NCBI GenBank assembly: GCA_907165065.1
Contig: OU015527.1
Span: forward strand, 21,899,686 to 21,963,685
Reading direction: 5' to 3'
Source of the DNA: Caprimulgus europaeus
Taxonomy: Eukaryota > Chordata > Aves > Caprimulgiformes > Caprimulgidae
DNA length: 64,000 nt
Positions within the stretch are counted from its first letter, which is position 1. Each line of letters opens with the position of its first letter. Below are positions 27,726 to 40,300 of this stretch, one piece after another. Below the pieces are notes generated by a model. It ran no database searches. It saw only the letters and a list, made by a program, of their open reading frames with translations, and had not been told where the DNA came from. A program made the translations under genes and the position numbers.

Positions 27726-28723
27726 CAGAGTCACGGAATTGCCTCAATTGAAAAAGACTTATAAGATCATCAAGTCCAATCCTTAATCTAACACTGACAA
27801 GTGCCCTAAACCATGACTAAACCGTGTCCCTAAGCACTATGTCTAGATGACTCTTAAATACTGCGAGGGATGGGAACTCCACTGCCCTGGGCAACCCGTT
27901 CCAATACCTGACAACCCTTTCAGTAAAGAAACTCTTCCTAATGTCCAGTCTAAACTTCCCCTGGTGCAACTTGAGGCCATTTCCTCTCGTCCTGTCACTT
28001 GTTACTTGGGAGAAGAGACCGACCCCCACCTCTCTATACCCTCCTTTGAGGTTGTAGAGAGCAAGAACGTCTCCCCTCAGCCTTGTTTTCTCCAGCCTAA
28101 ACAACCCCAGTTCTCTCAACCGCTCCTCATAAGACATGTGCTCCAGACCCTTCACTAGCTTCATTGCCCTTCTCTGGACACGCTCCAGCACCTCCCTGTC
28201 CTTCTTGTAGTGAGGGGCCCAAAACTGAACACAGTACTCCAGGTGTAGCCTCACCAGTGCTGAGTACAGGGGCACAGTCACTTCCCTGGTCCTGCTTGCC
28301 ACATTGTTCCTGATACAGGCCAGGATGTCATTGGCCTTTTTGGCCACCTGGTCTCACTGCTGACTCATGTTCAGCTGCCTATCAATCAACACCCCCAGGT
28401 CCCTCTCTGCCAGGCAGCTCTCCAGCCACTCCTCCCCAAGCCTGTACCACTACTGGGGGTTGTTGTGACCAAAGTGCAGGACCTGGCATTTGGCCTTATT
28501 GAAACTCATCCAGCCTGTCCAGATCCCTCTGCAGAACCTTCCTGCCCTCAAGCAGATCAACACTTCCACCTGGCTTGGTGTCATCTTACTGAGGGTGCAC
28601 TTGATCCCCTCATCCAGATCATTGATAAAGATGTTAAACAGGAGTGGCCCCAGTACTGAGCCCTGGGGACCACTCGTGGCTGGCCACCAACTGGATTTAA
28701 CTCCATTCACCAGGATTTTCACT
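27726..28723 (-). mobile_element. CR1 LINE fragment in MTAP intron 6
   Basis: About 1.0 kb, antisense to MTAP. The minus-strand frame 27817-28347 gives CR1 thumb and C-terminal residues ([30 protein letters not shown]). The next piece (28450-28722) has [19 protein letters not shown]. Frames are interrupted, so it is inactive. It fills most of the 1.5-kb intron. Confidence 0.92.
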
Positions 28724-28815
28724 TAGAGATGTACAAGTTAAATTAGTTTATTTGAATGTTTAAAATGTGTGTCATCAAAATTGAGAGACACCACTCACTT
28801 GTATTGTATTTCTAG

Positions 28816-28938
28816 GTTTCAGTGGATAAAGTTTTAAAGACGCTGAAAGGGAATGCAAATAAGGCTACTAGCATACTCCTTACTGCTATACCTCAGATAG
28901 GTTCCATGGAATGGACAGGCACTCTGCACGCCCTGAAA
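28816..28938 (+). CDS. MTAP: MTAP exon 7
   Basis: 41 codons, [12 protein letters not shown] to GTLHALK. Acceptor TATTTCTAG and donor GTAAGT. It ends in phase 0, so different terminal exons could be joined without changing the upstream frame. Confidence 0.96.
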
Positions 28939-29596
28939 GTAAGTACACACATGTCGCTGGTGAGTACAGGGGACAGTGTATGCATATATACATATAATAT
29001 ACGTGTATGTTCCAAGATTTTTCTGCTTAAATTTTAACTTCTTGGAGTAGATACTTCAACAAACCAAATCCATTTGAGATGAGCAGACAAATTCATTAAG
29101 ACTCTCACAAGCTTTATTGCAAAGGCGTAGCTTCAGTTTTTTAAATGGTGGCAAAGTAGGTGAAGGATTGCTCCTAGGCTTCTGTGTTACTGTATACAGA
29201 GGCAATTATACAACAGAGAAAATAGAGAGAGATATGTATGTGTCTCTTTACAAGTGTGTAGTTGAACCATAAATAGTTTTTTAAAAACCATTCTCTTTGT
29301 AGATGTGAAGTGGTCTTCTGTATGTTTTACTATGGGAATTTTGAAGTTCAGGTGGTGAGTTTTTTTGAACTGATCTTTTTAGAGGCAGCTTTTCCTGGAG
29401 CTGAAAGGCAAGGCATGCATGTCCTGTGGTAATGTGGTAAGGAATGCAGACAAGGAGGGAGCTGAACAAAACTGCAGCTGGTACTCTGTGATCAGTGGCA
29501 ATGTAAATCCACTCCAGCCTACATCCAGCCTACAGTGGGGCATCTCAAGTGGGCATTTTCCAGTGTCTGTTTATGGTGTGTGGGGAGGCATGTGAA

Positions 29597-30805
29597 TCAT
29601 GGAATTACAGAATCCTAGAATGGTATAGGTTGGATGGGACCTTAAAGATCATCTAGCTCCAACCCGCCTGCCGTGAGCAGGGACACCTTCCACTAGACCA
29701 GGTTGCTCAAAGCCTCATCCAACCTGGCCTTGAACACTTCCAGGCAGGGGGCATCCACAGCTTCTCTGGGCAACCTGTGTCAGTGTCTGACCACCCTGAC
29801 AGTAAAGAATTTTTTCCTAATATCTAATCTAAATCTCCCCTCTTACAGTTTAAAGCCATTACCCCTCATCCTATCACTACCTGCCCTTGTAAAAAGTCCC
29901 TCCCCAGCTTTCTTGTAGGCCCCCTTCAGGTACTGGAAGGCCACTATAAGATCTCCCCGAAGCCTTCTCTTCTCCAGGCTGAACAGCCCCAACTCTTTCA
30001 GCCTGTCCTCACAGGAGAGTGCTCCAGCCCTCTGATCATCCTTGTGGCCCTCCTCTGGACTTGCTCCAGTAGGTCCATGTCCTTCTTGTGTTGAGGGCCC
30101 CAGAACCGGACACACAGTACTCCAGGTGGGGTCTCACCAGAGTGGAGTAGAGGGGAAGAGTCACCTCCTGCAACCTGTTGGCCATGCTTCTCTTGATGCA
30201 GCCCAGGATACAGTTGGGCCTTCTGAGCTGAGTGCACATTGCCAGCTCATGTTGAGCTTCTTGTTTACCAGTACCCCCAAGTCCTTTTCCTCAGGGCTGC
30301 TCTCAGTGCATTCTCTGCCCAGCCTGTATTTATGTTTGGGATTGCCCCAACCCAGGTGCAGGACCTTGCATTTGGCCTTGTTGAACTTCATGAGGTTGGC
30401 ACAGGCTCACCTCTCAAGCCTGTCAAGGTCCCTCTAGATGGCATCCCGTCTCTCCAGCGTGTCAACCACACCACACAGCTTGGTGTTGTCAGCAAACTTG
30501 CTGAGGGTGCACTCAATCCCACTGTCCATGTCGACGACAAATATGTTAAACAGTGTCAGTCCCAATACTGACCCCTGAGGGATGCCACTTGTCACCAATC
30601 TGCACTTGGACATTGAGCCACTGACCACAACTCATTGACTCTGACCATCCAGCCAATTGCTTATCCACTGAGTGACCCATGCATCTAGTCCATGTCTCTC
30701 CAACTTAGAGAAAAGGATGTCATGCAGGACAGTGTCAAATGCCTGCACAAGTCCAGCTGAATGACCTCAGTTGCTCTTCCCTTATCCACCAGTGCTGTGA
30801 AATGT
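29597..30805 (-). mobile_element. CR1 LINE fragment in MTAP intron 7
   Basis: Begins on the plus strand with the reversed CR1 tail (ATGGAATTACAGAATCCTAGAATGG region). Minus-strand frames are short and broken but include the CR1 pieces [30 protein letters not shown] and NIFVVDMDSGIECTLSKFAD. Many stops and frame changes mark an old copy. Confidence 0.9.
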
Positions 30806-33187
30806 GTGACTACATGGACACAGCTTTCCTTTCTGAGCTCTATAATCTGGCTGCTATGACTGCAGGAACTTAAACAGGCAGAAGAAAATAGGCTGCCAGT
30901 CTCTTTGCCCAGATGCATTGATCAGTTTCCTCCCATTAAGGTATGCAACCCACTCACCCACTCACATGCACGTGGTGGTGTCACCTCTGAATCTCACAGT
31001 AGTCTGTAGGAAGCCCTGGAATGTTGAAGCAAAAATGTCCAAGGGCTGTTTTTCTGCTAAAGGATAGGCTGCCTGCCATCCATTGTGTTTCATATGTCTT
31101 TTCATCTGTGATACGCCAGTGAGTTTAAGCATAGTTTGAAAGTTACAGTTTTTGGCCTAAGATGTCTTCAGGCCAGTGTTTCCTGGCTGTGTTCCTGTAA
31201 AAAGAGATCATTCTCCAGGCTCAGGTTATATGAGCCTGAAAAAAAAGTTTGGAGCAAACTTTTCTGCAGGCACAGCATCTTCCTACTGCCTGTCATTTTG
31301 AGGCATACCCAAGGTACAAAGCCTTTACTCTTTCAGAACAGGGTATGGTGACATTGTATTCATGTCATGGATCAGGAAACACTGATGATACAATTGATCA
31401 CAGTGGTCCACGTGATTTCTGGTTGGTGTCAGGGAAATTTCTTTATAGGATCGGTCAACCATGGGTGATGTACAGTTGGACCTGTTCACTGAAAAGAGTT
31501 GTTTAGTGAGGTGATAGTTACTTGCAGTTGATGCTGTAATGCTCATGAAATAGTTGTGTTCAACATCCTGTGATGAGCAAGGAAGGCAAGTAGTGGAGTA
31601 CAGATGCTGGTGTTCAGGTGGGCATACTTGGGTTTAACCAGTGAACTACTAGGTGTCATCTCATGGGAGGCAGCTCTGAAGCGGCAAGGAGTTCCAGAAA
31701 GCTGTCGGGTCTTTTAAGGGGCAGCATTCTTCAGGCACAGGAGTGATACACAGAAGACCAATCAGGAGACTAACTTGGCTAAACAGGAAACAGAGCTCCA
31801 GTGTGAAAATGCAGCTTTCAAGGGTTGGAAGGAGGGACAAACTACAGAGAAGGAATCCAGAGCAAGAGCAAGCATGTAGGGATGGTTCAGGAAAACCTAA
31901 GCTTGCCTATAGTTGACACTCTGAAGGGACGTCAAAGGCAACAAGAACTTCAGCCACTGTGTTTATACCAAAAGCTGAAAAGTAAAACATGGGCTCATGG
32001 CTGACTGAAGTAAGTGAATCGGTGACAGCAGACAATGTCAAAAGGGAGCCAACACAGTAGGTTCTTTTTTACCTTTGTTAGGAAGAGTGTTGGTGAGAGA
32101 GGAAAAACTGTCTTGTTGAAAAGAATTTTAACTCGTAACAGCTGGGAATTAAACTGTGTACCTTCATGACATTAAGGTTCAACCCCATGAAGATTGGGAG
32201 ATAATCTGTACTGGGATGGTAAAAGGAATGTCGTGTTATAACTGATTTTTCTTGCAGCGTGGGTGTAAGAGAATCAGCTTGTGGTAAGGTGTCAGAGCTT
32301 CTGTGAATGTTCCTCAGATAAACTTCTGGACTCTATGAAGAGACCTGCTGATATTACCTTCCTTTATTGAATTCCTGTAGTAGCCTGTGTGAAACAGCAT
32401 TTGTCAGACCTCTGATATAAGGAATAATGTTGTACTTCAATATCAAAGAGAGCTACAGTAAGTGGTTACTGTGGGATAGTTTAGATGGGGTAAGGTATCT
32501 GTAGATACGTTTCAGCACATTTCATTATTGATTTACTTGGACTTTAATATGTTTGGTAGCTAACAAGTCAAAGGGCATAAAGGTTAACATTTTTCAGTCA
32601 TTTTTTCTAGTCTATCACAAGCTGAAACTGACATTCATAATTTATGTGTGTAGAGCTCTGATCTTGTCAATATTCTTGAGTAATTTTCTTCCTAAAAAAA
32701 TGTCTCAATGAAATCTGTGAATGTACTCATTTGACCAGGGTGAATTGGCTCATGTGAATAAGGTGAAGAGGGAAAATTCATCAGGACTTCAGTTCAACTG
32801 TAGTTGCATTGGTCTACATACTGTGGTCCTTGCAGGCTAAGGACCTCTCAAGAAAGTTGTGATTGAAGTGTTTCTCAGGTCCCACCCGTGGATGTGTCTG
32901 ATGTCAAAGTTGCCTGTCCCTGTGTAACATGAATATTTAATTCACTCCCCTTTAGTGCACCTTTAGAGAAAGGTTTCTGTTCTAAATGTTTCCTCATGTA
33001 GAAATCACTTTTTATAAGGAACTTCATTTTCAGAGCATTGTGATCATATTTGTGAAGAAGAGCTTTTTATGAATGTGATGAATATAAGCCAGTATGCTAG
33101 CCTTAAAAACAAAAGCAAGCTGCACAATTTTTCATCTGTAGACTGTGAGCCTAAAGTCCTGATTTAGCATTTCTGCAAAGTGAATGT

Positions 33188-34138
33188 GTGTTGGGTTGAC
33201 TTTGTCTAAATGCCAGGTGCCCACCAAGCCACTCTATCAGTCCCCCTCCTCAGCTGGATAGGAGAATAATATGACAAGAGGCTCATGGGTTTAGGTAAGA
33301 ATAAGGAGAGATCACTCACCAATTACCATAATGGACAAAACAGACTCTGCTTGGGGAAATTAATTTAATTTATTATCAATAAAATAATAATGGGATAATA
33401 ACAGCTAAACCCAAATCTTAAAACACCTTTCCCCCCACCTCTCCCTTCTTCCCAGGCTCAACTTTACTCCTGATTTTCTCTGCCTCCTCGCCCCAAGAAG
33501 CACAGGAGGATGGGGAGTAGGGGTTGTGATCAGTTCATCACTCATTCCTTCCTCCTCACTCTCTTCCCCTGCTCCAGCATGGGGTCCCTCCCACGGGAGA
33601 CAGTCCTCCACAAACTTCTCCAGCATGAGTCCTTCCCACAGGCTGCCATTCTTCACAAACTCCTCCAGTGTGGGTCCCTTCCACAGGGTGCTTGCTTCGG
33701 GAATAGAATGCTCCAGTGTGGGTCGCCCACAGGCTCACAAGTCCTACCAGCAAACCCGCTCCAGCGTGGGGTCCTCCATGGGCTGCAGGTGGATATCTAC
33801 TCCACCATGGCCCTCCATGGGCTACAAGGGGACAGCTTGGCTCACAGGCTGCAGGGGAATCTCTGCTCCAGCACCTGAAACACCTCCTGCCCCTCCTTCT
33901 TCACTGATCTTGGTGCCTGCAGGGTTGTTTCTCTCACATCTTCTCACTCCTCTCTTCCGGCTGCTGTTGCACAGCAGTTTTTCCCCTTAAATATCACTAA
34001 GGCACTACCAGCACTACCACCATTACTAATGGACTTTACCTTTGTCAACCACAGGTCCCTCTTTAAGCTGGCCAGCACTGGCTCTGTCGGACATGGGGGA
34101 AGCTTCTGGCAGCTTCTCACAGAAGCCACCCAGAAGCC
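33188..34138 (-). mobile_element. Solo LTR of an avian ERVL-like element
   Basis: About 950 bp. I recognise from memory a widespread avian LTR. It starts near TGTGTTGGGTTGAC, then has CCCACCAAGCCACTCTATCA, AAATTAATTTAATTTATT and a string of CTCCAGYGTGGGTCC / CCATGGGCTGCAG units at about 33575-33870. It ends near GCTTCTCACAGAAGCCACC. The family's usual sense strand is minus here. The last few tens of bases of the LTR seem to be missing. No internal viral genes are present. Confidence 0.7.
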
Positions 34139-34365
34139 AGTAAAAAGCTGTAATGACAAGTTGTTGAACTGCTGTAGGGTATACCCTCTGTGTAATGCTT
34201 TTAAGTTTTGTGGTGTTGGATGAAGTTGGAGATACTATGCACATGGAAAGAGTTACACATGTCTGTAATCCAAATGGATGCTATGTAGTCTACCTTTATG
34301 TTGAAAAGTAATTCTGCTCTGCGTTGGCAGAGGAAGCATTCATCTGCTTTGACTTTGTATTTCAG

Positions 34366-34404
34366 ACTACAGTGCAGTGTTCAGTCATCCTGCCAAAGCA
34401 GTAA
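34366..34404 (+). CDS. MTAP: MTAP exon 8 (stop codon)
   Basis: Acceptor TTGTATTTCAG, then 12 codons reading TTVQCSVILPKQ and TAA. It aligns with the human C-terminus (QFSVLLPRH). The exon is short, so the call rests on the SVxLPK match, the phase and the acceptor. Confidence 0.88.
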   Translation, partial: TTVQCSVILPKQ

Positions 34405-34880
34405 CAACCTGGAGGGACCGTGAAGTTTGGGTGCTCACAAGGAAGAGTGGATCATTTTCGACCTTCCAGAGGTTATAATACCTTCAAAAATTGTTACAAG
34501 CATAAAATAATGGAGTAAACATTGACCAATGATAATGTATAAGACAGCTTTTATAATTTTTATCATGCTTGATAATGTGTAAGATGGCTAAAGTTAGTTT
34601 TTGTGTATGTTTTAAACTTGGAAATAGCTTTATTGTCAAGCTGGATCAGACAGTGGCTGAAGAAAAAAAAGTAAATAGCAAGTTGTCATTCTCTCTTCAG
34701 TGATACCTTTTAGTTGATGGAAGAAAAGAAAGGCTGGGTAATTCTCCGATGCAGTTTCATAAGATGAGGTATAAGAAAGCAGATTCACAGATATGCTATT
34801 TGCTTTGCTATTTCTGCCTCCCATCTTTTTCTTTGACAAAGCAAAGAAACGTACCTGAAAAACTGAACAGACAATTTCAA

Positions 34881-34886
34881 AATAAA
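34881..34886 (+). terminator. MTAP: Candidate MTAP poly(A) signal 1
   Basis: AATAAA about 480 bases after the MTAP stop codon, followed by T-rich sequence. It is one of two candidates. Confidence 0.45.
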
Positions 34887-35291
34887 GTTATACTATTTTT
34901 ATACATTTTCTGTATTTTTTATTTCAGTGGGGTTTTTTTAAAGCAGTGGTTTTTGTTTGTGTGCTAGAAGACATGGTTTGATAATTGTGGTGGCTCTTTC
35001 ACAGCAGCAGTTGTGTAATGAATTAATGTTCTAATTTCAAAATTTTAGGTAATGCCTAAGCAAATTTGTGCCTGAAAATGTACTTAATGTGACTTACTGA
35101 ACTGTACAGAAAAGTACTTTGCTGCCAGTGTCCTGAACACTGTGCTGGCCTTTTGCTGCTTCATTGATCTAAACATCTCTGGCTTTAGGTTGTTTTAAGT
35201 GATGACTGTGCTTGAGTGCTTTGAATGTATGCATTTCATTTTTTAATACAGTTTGTCTTCAGTAAAATGATCTGCTGCTTCTTGTCTGGTA

Positions 35292-35297
35292 AATAAA
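35292..35297 (+). terminator. MTAP: Candidate MTAP poly(A) signal 2
   Basis: AATAAA about 890 bases after the stop, followed by a GT/T-rich stretch (TGTGTGG...GGGTTTTTTATT) of the kind that lies downstream of cleavage sites. It is the more convincing of the two by context. Confidence 0.5.
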
Positions 35298-35299
35298 AC

Positions 35300-36320
35300 A
35301 AATGAAACCTGTGCTTCTCCAAACTGTGTGGAATTTGGGTTTTTTATTCTGTCCATTAGTGAGTTAATTTTGTTTGTCTGACAGTTACTTTTGCGATTCA
35401 TGGAACAGGTTGGTGATAACTTGTAAACACCACTTGCTAGGATGACAACTTGTAGAAAATACTGTGCTGCTTAGAACGTAATGTTCTGAGTCCCTGAAAC
35501 AACATGGATTGATGAGACAGAAGTGGATCAGAATGCAAGCCAAGCCAAGTGAGGGAAAGATCAGAAACATGAAAGGTACGGATTCTCACAGTAATGTGGA
35601 AAAAAAATAAAATCCAAAGGAAAATAAATAAAAAAAACAGCAGGTACATAAGCTTTTAGCTTGCTAGTCTTGTTCTGTTAGACACCCAGTCTCCTGCTAT
35701 GAAAGCCTTTAGATTTGGACATACTCTTCCCAGCAAAACCATTATGGGTGCTTTTCAGATATCGGCAAAAGTAGCTTAACCCATATTTCGTAGTGTTTTC
35801 TTTAAAGAACTCGTATTGCGGGAGCCAGAGCATGGAGCTTGACAGGAAGAAGGCTATAGAACTGACATACCTTTTACTGTCTTTAACATTTAGCCAAATC
35901 AGATGCCTAGCCTTAAAAATGGTTTTAACTGTTGTTATCTTTGCCCCCTAGACAGTTTTAGTGAAATGAATTGGAGCCATAAAGTTTGTTTTTGGATGTT
36001 CTAAGAGAAAGTTGTTTCTGGGTTTCCATTTTCAATCCCCCTTGTTGATTTTGGTTTGGGTTTTGGGGTTAGGTTTGGTTTTGGTTTGTTTTTTTCCCAC
36101 ATTACATAGTAACATATAAAGATAATTATTGTGTTAATTTTCTGGTTTTATATACTGAGTACTTACTGTCACAGGACAGTACGGCACAGAGCAGGTCCAT
36201 AGTTAGCATTTTTTCTTTAAAATGTCTTATAAATTCTTCATATGTAAAGCTAGATGATAATGCTAGGTAAGTTAATTGTCTGGATGGCCATGTCCAAGGA
36301 GTTACAGTCAGTTGGCCAAT
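35300..36320. other. Intergenic, nothing recognised
   Basis: AT-rich sequence between the MTAP 3' end and the next CR1. No gene or repeat is identified. Confidence 0.6.
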
Positions 36321-36324
36321 GTGC

Positions 36325-37377
36325 AAGTGGGAACTAGTAATAAGTGGTATCCCTCAAGAATCTGTGCTGGGATCAATACCATGTAATGTCTTCATCAATT
36401 ACAAGATAGTGGGATTGAGTGTCCAGATGACACCAAACTGAGTGGTGCGGTTGGTGAGTCTGAGGGACAGGATGCCATAGAGAAGGACCTGGACAGGCTG
36501 GAGAAGTAGGCCCATGTGAACACCATGTAGTTCAAAAAAGCGAAGTGCAAGGTCCTGCATCTGGGTCAGGGCAACCGTCAGTATCAATACAGGTTGGATA
36601 ATGAAGGCATTGAGAGCAGCCCTGCAAAGAAGGACTTGGGGTACTAGTGAATGAAAAGCTGGACATGAGGGGTTGGCTGGGGGGTTGGAACTAGATGATC
36701 TTTAAGGTCCCTTCCAACCCTAACCATTCTATGATCCTATGAGCCAGCAATGTGTGCGTGCAGCCCAGAAGGCGAATAACCGTATTCTGGGCTGTATCAA
36801 AAGAAGGGTGGCCAACAGGTCAAGGGACGGGATTCTCCCCCTCTACTCTGCTCTCGTAAGGCCCCACCCGGTGTACTGCGTCCAGTTCTGGAGTCCTTAG
36901 CATAGGGAAGATGTGGAGCTGTTGAAGTGGGTCCAAAGGAAGGCCACAAAAATGACCAGAGGAATGGAACACCTCTGATATGAAGAAAGGCTGAGAGTTG
37001 GGGTTGTTCAGCCTGGAGAAGCGAAGATTCTGGGGAGACATTGCAGCCTTTCAGTACCTGAAGTGGGTCTCTCGGAAAGATGGGGATAGACTTTGCACTG
37101 GTGTCTGTAATGATAGAACAAGGGGCAACAGTTATAAACTGAAAGAGTGTAGATTTAGATTGGACATAAGAATTATTTTATGATGAGGATGGTGAGACAC
37201 TGGAACAGGTTGCTCAGATTGTGGATGCCCCATCCCTGGAAATGTTCAAAGCCAGATTGGGCGGGGCTTTGACCAACCTCATCTAGTGAAAGATGTCCCC
37301 ACCCATTGCAGTAGGATTGAGCTAAATGAGCTTCAAAGGTGACTTCCAACCCAAACCATTGTATGATTCTGTGACAC
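36325..37377 (+). mobile_element. CR1 LINE fragment interrupted by a nested CR1
   Basis: Plus-strand CR1 DNA running from the palm region (GGTATCCCTCAAGAATCTGTGC) to the 3' tail (CCAACCCAAACCATTGTATG). Short frames only (for example 36998-37183). It is split at 36669/36739 by a 69-bp CR1 3' end; the CR1 text on either side of the break reads through when that piece is removed. Confidence 0.9.
36670..36738 (+). mobile_element. Nested CR1 3'-end insertion
   Basis: Only the last ~70 bp of a CR1 (GGTTGGAACTAGATGATC ... TTCTATGATCCT). ATGAG occurs at 36665-36669 and again at 36739-36743, either a 5-bp target duplication or microhomology. It is younger than the CR1 it interrupts. Confidence 0.75.
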
Positions 37378-40300
37378 CTATTTACTCTGTTAACATAGGA
37401 TTGGTATCTGAAGGTATCAGTATCATGCAGAATTGATATAAAGTCAGTAACACGGTGGTAGTGTGTAGTGTGTTTTTGCAAAGTTCAGCATACATTTTAT
37501 ACTCTTTGAAATGTATTGGGAGATATTTATCCAGCAGACTACACAACAAAGTTGGTAACTGGTAAAAAAGCATAGATAATGCTTAATCATATACAGATAG
37601 ACCAAATAACTGATTTTAATTGTCATTCTAAACAGTCCTAAGAAAGGTACCAATTTATTGTAGGTAGTACTGCAGGTATGATAGAGAGCAAGAAGATACA
37701 AATTTAATATACTGTATTACTAAAACCAAGTTCTAGCAGAGAACAATGACCATTCTTGGACTTAAAATATCTTTGATTTTACAAGAGTGAGACAATGACA
37801 CACAGAGGGCTTCATTGATGGAAATTGCCTGTCTTCTGTTTGACTGTTTTTCCATGACAGTTTTGTTTTTTCAAAACCATTATTCAGTCCATTTGCTGTG
37901 ATGGATTTGGAGTGCCGCCTTCTGGTGCACAGTATTGACAGTGCTGCTATATTGTAACATCAGAACCAGTGTGAACATATACTAGCTTGAGGTTCTTGGA
38001 AAATCACATCTTGACCTGGTAAATGGCTTACCAGGATACAGCATGCTAAATTGTTGCTGTTGCCTAGTTTTCAAACATATCAGACTCCAAAATCAATGTC
38101 TCTCAAGGATGACTGATGTCATTGCTCCTCTTACAGAAACTGTGTTAAACATAACCTGTTACACACTTACTGCTACAGTTTTACACTGATGTCTTTTATA
38201 CCAAATATTGTCTCTTCCAAAAATGAATAAAGCTCTCAGCAGGACCATTTAGGACGTGACTGGCTTCTATTTGTATGTTTTCTGAACTCTTCCATTTGAA
38301 AGCCTCATTTAAACAGTGACTGCTTCAACAGAGGTACCTAAATAGTGAGCACTGAATCAAATGAAGCAGCTTCTCTGTGAATAAATTGCATGTCTCATGC
38401 AAGATGGATTAGAACCATGGAAAGCCTAGTAAAGTATTAGCTAATGGAATTTAACCTTACATTTTCCACACCTGCTTCTCATTCTCCAGTGGAATTGCCC
38501 TTAAACTAACTCACTGATTTGTATGGTCTGGATGCTTGCAAGGCTTCTGGGGGAAAGATATCAGCCCTAGGGCTGGCACGAGCTGCTGAACAGGTCAGTC
38601 TGTCAAGCTCCTGTGCAGGATTTGCCTCAGGGGAATAGAGAAATGCAACTTGGAAACAGTGGGTATATTAGAAATAAATGCTGAAAGTCTCATTTTCTTC
38701 CCCCCTGTATATAGAGGGGAAGCTGAAGGGGAGCGAGTGATTGTAAATAGCATAAGTGCACAAAGCAAGAGGCATTCCAGTGTTGGCCAAGGACTGGGAA
38801 AGACATAGTCAGTAGCCAGAATTGTATACTGGGCTCCAAAGGAAACGACAGAGCTTGGAACTACATGAAATTTCCAGATCCATACAGACCGCAAGCAGAA
38901 ATGTCACTGCAGAGTAAGTTCAACATGCAAATAAATGCAAGAGAAAGACATGCACTCACAAGAGCTGTTGTCCAACTCCAGTGGCATTCATTAGGAGTTC
39001 TGCTTCATCTCGACACACGGGTGACAGATCTTCTTCTGCTTTGACTGAAGGCACTTCTGGATCTGGACTCGGTAGCATGCAGACCCAAACAGTCCTTGTC
39101 TGTATGACAAGCCGGCACCCCACACTTGTATCATGAGCGCTTGCCCTCTCTGACTGTGGAGTTACTGTTGTCTCCTGCCCTACTTCTCACTGATTGTTTG
39201 GATGTTGCATTTTGCTTACCCCAGCTATACAAGGCTTTAAAACTCCTTTTCTCTTGGAGAAGATCTCAATTTATTTTCCTCAGAGCTTCCTCCAGTATGT
39301 GTGTTAATAGTGTAATGTACTGATGCCAATGCAATATCGCAGGCTCAAATATGACACAAACTAGACCATGAGGCAGGCCACTAGATTTACTCTTTTTCTC
39401 ATTTTTCTATTTCTTCTAAATCATTCCATGCAGCCTAACATTGATCTATCTTGCTAATGTGAGATTGCCCACTCGTATCTCATTTCCACTTAGCTAACAC
39501 TTCACACTGTCTCATACTAACAACATCCAAAGCATCTCTCGGCATCAGCACAGGTGGCATGTGACAGCAGATTTTAGTTTTTATATTAGTATTGAAAACA
39601 GAGTGGAGAGCACCTGGGGTTCCCAGAACTGTAACCAGTAAGAAAGTATTTTGTTTATCAAAACCAGCTGAGTATCAGTAAGAGGAGAAGTTAATTCAGG
39701 AGGTGCTCAGCACTGGGCGTGATCAGCCCTCTAAAACGGAAACTCTGGCTTAACTGTTTTAACGACTGTTTCCTCTCCACCACCATTGCAGTATTGATTG
39801 AAACAGGACTGTGCAAGAGAATTGAAATTAAATTTTAATCACTTTTAGAAAAGTTTATGATTGCTTATTTACATAATTGCCAAGTTCTCCAGCAGTTTTG
39901 CAATGAATTGGCTCAGGCCATTTGTGGTGCAAAGCCAGGCATGATTAGGTATACTTGGAAATACATTTTTCTGTTTGGACATCAGAGTATCATAGAGCAG
40001 GCCTAGCTTCATGAATTGAGGAGATTACAAAGATTCACATCTGAAAATATTCACAGGTACTGGTGGAATTTTTCAATTCCCTAGAGTGCATCTTGTGTAT
40101 TAATGGGGCTGCTGTTCCCCATCTCTCCTACTGCTCCCTGCTGCTTATTTTTGTTCTGGTTCTGATGCACATCAAACTCCTCTTTAGGTTTTATCAGTCC
40201 ACAGAACCAGCAAAAAGAAAGATGTAGTCCCTTCCCCAAAATGAAACAGCTTCCACCATATTAGCAAGTTAAAGCAGGTCATGAAAGGGTGCAATGTGGC

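Larger units (their letters stand above)
28939..34365 (+). other. MTAP: MTAP intron 7
   Basis: A 5.4-kb intron carrying a CR1 (about 29597-30805) and a retroviral LTR (about 33188-34138), both antisense to MTAP. The remaining parts (28.94-29.6 and 30.8-33.2 kb) show nothing I recognise. Confidence 0.8.
1725..34404 (+). other. MTAP: MTAP gene, whole (8 exons, 281 aa)
   Basis: S-methyl-5'-thioadenosine phosphorylase. It cleaves methylthioadenosine, a polyamine-synthesis by-product, with phosphate to adenine and methylthioribose-1-phosphate in the cytosol (methionine and adenine salvage). Eight exons join in frame with GT-AG borders: 1725-1751, 6443-6529, 14771-14829, 17237-17404, 23659-23761, 27047-27286, 28816-28938 and 34366-34404. 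The product is 281 aa against 283 in human. Residues equivalent to the human active site are present: Thr16 in IGIIGGTG, Arg58-His59, His63, Ser176 in [10 protein letters not shown], Met194 in NMTTVPE, and Asp218/Asp220 in ATDYDCW. No frameshift or premature stop was found. Its position next to CDKN2A is the vertebrate order. Confidence 0.97.

Noticed and set aside
33405..33990. Open frames (83-154 codons) at 33.4-34.0 kb with repeated SFHR/PTGS-like units
   Set aside because: They come from the repeated CCAGCGTGGGTCC units of the ERVL-like LTR, which is non-coding.
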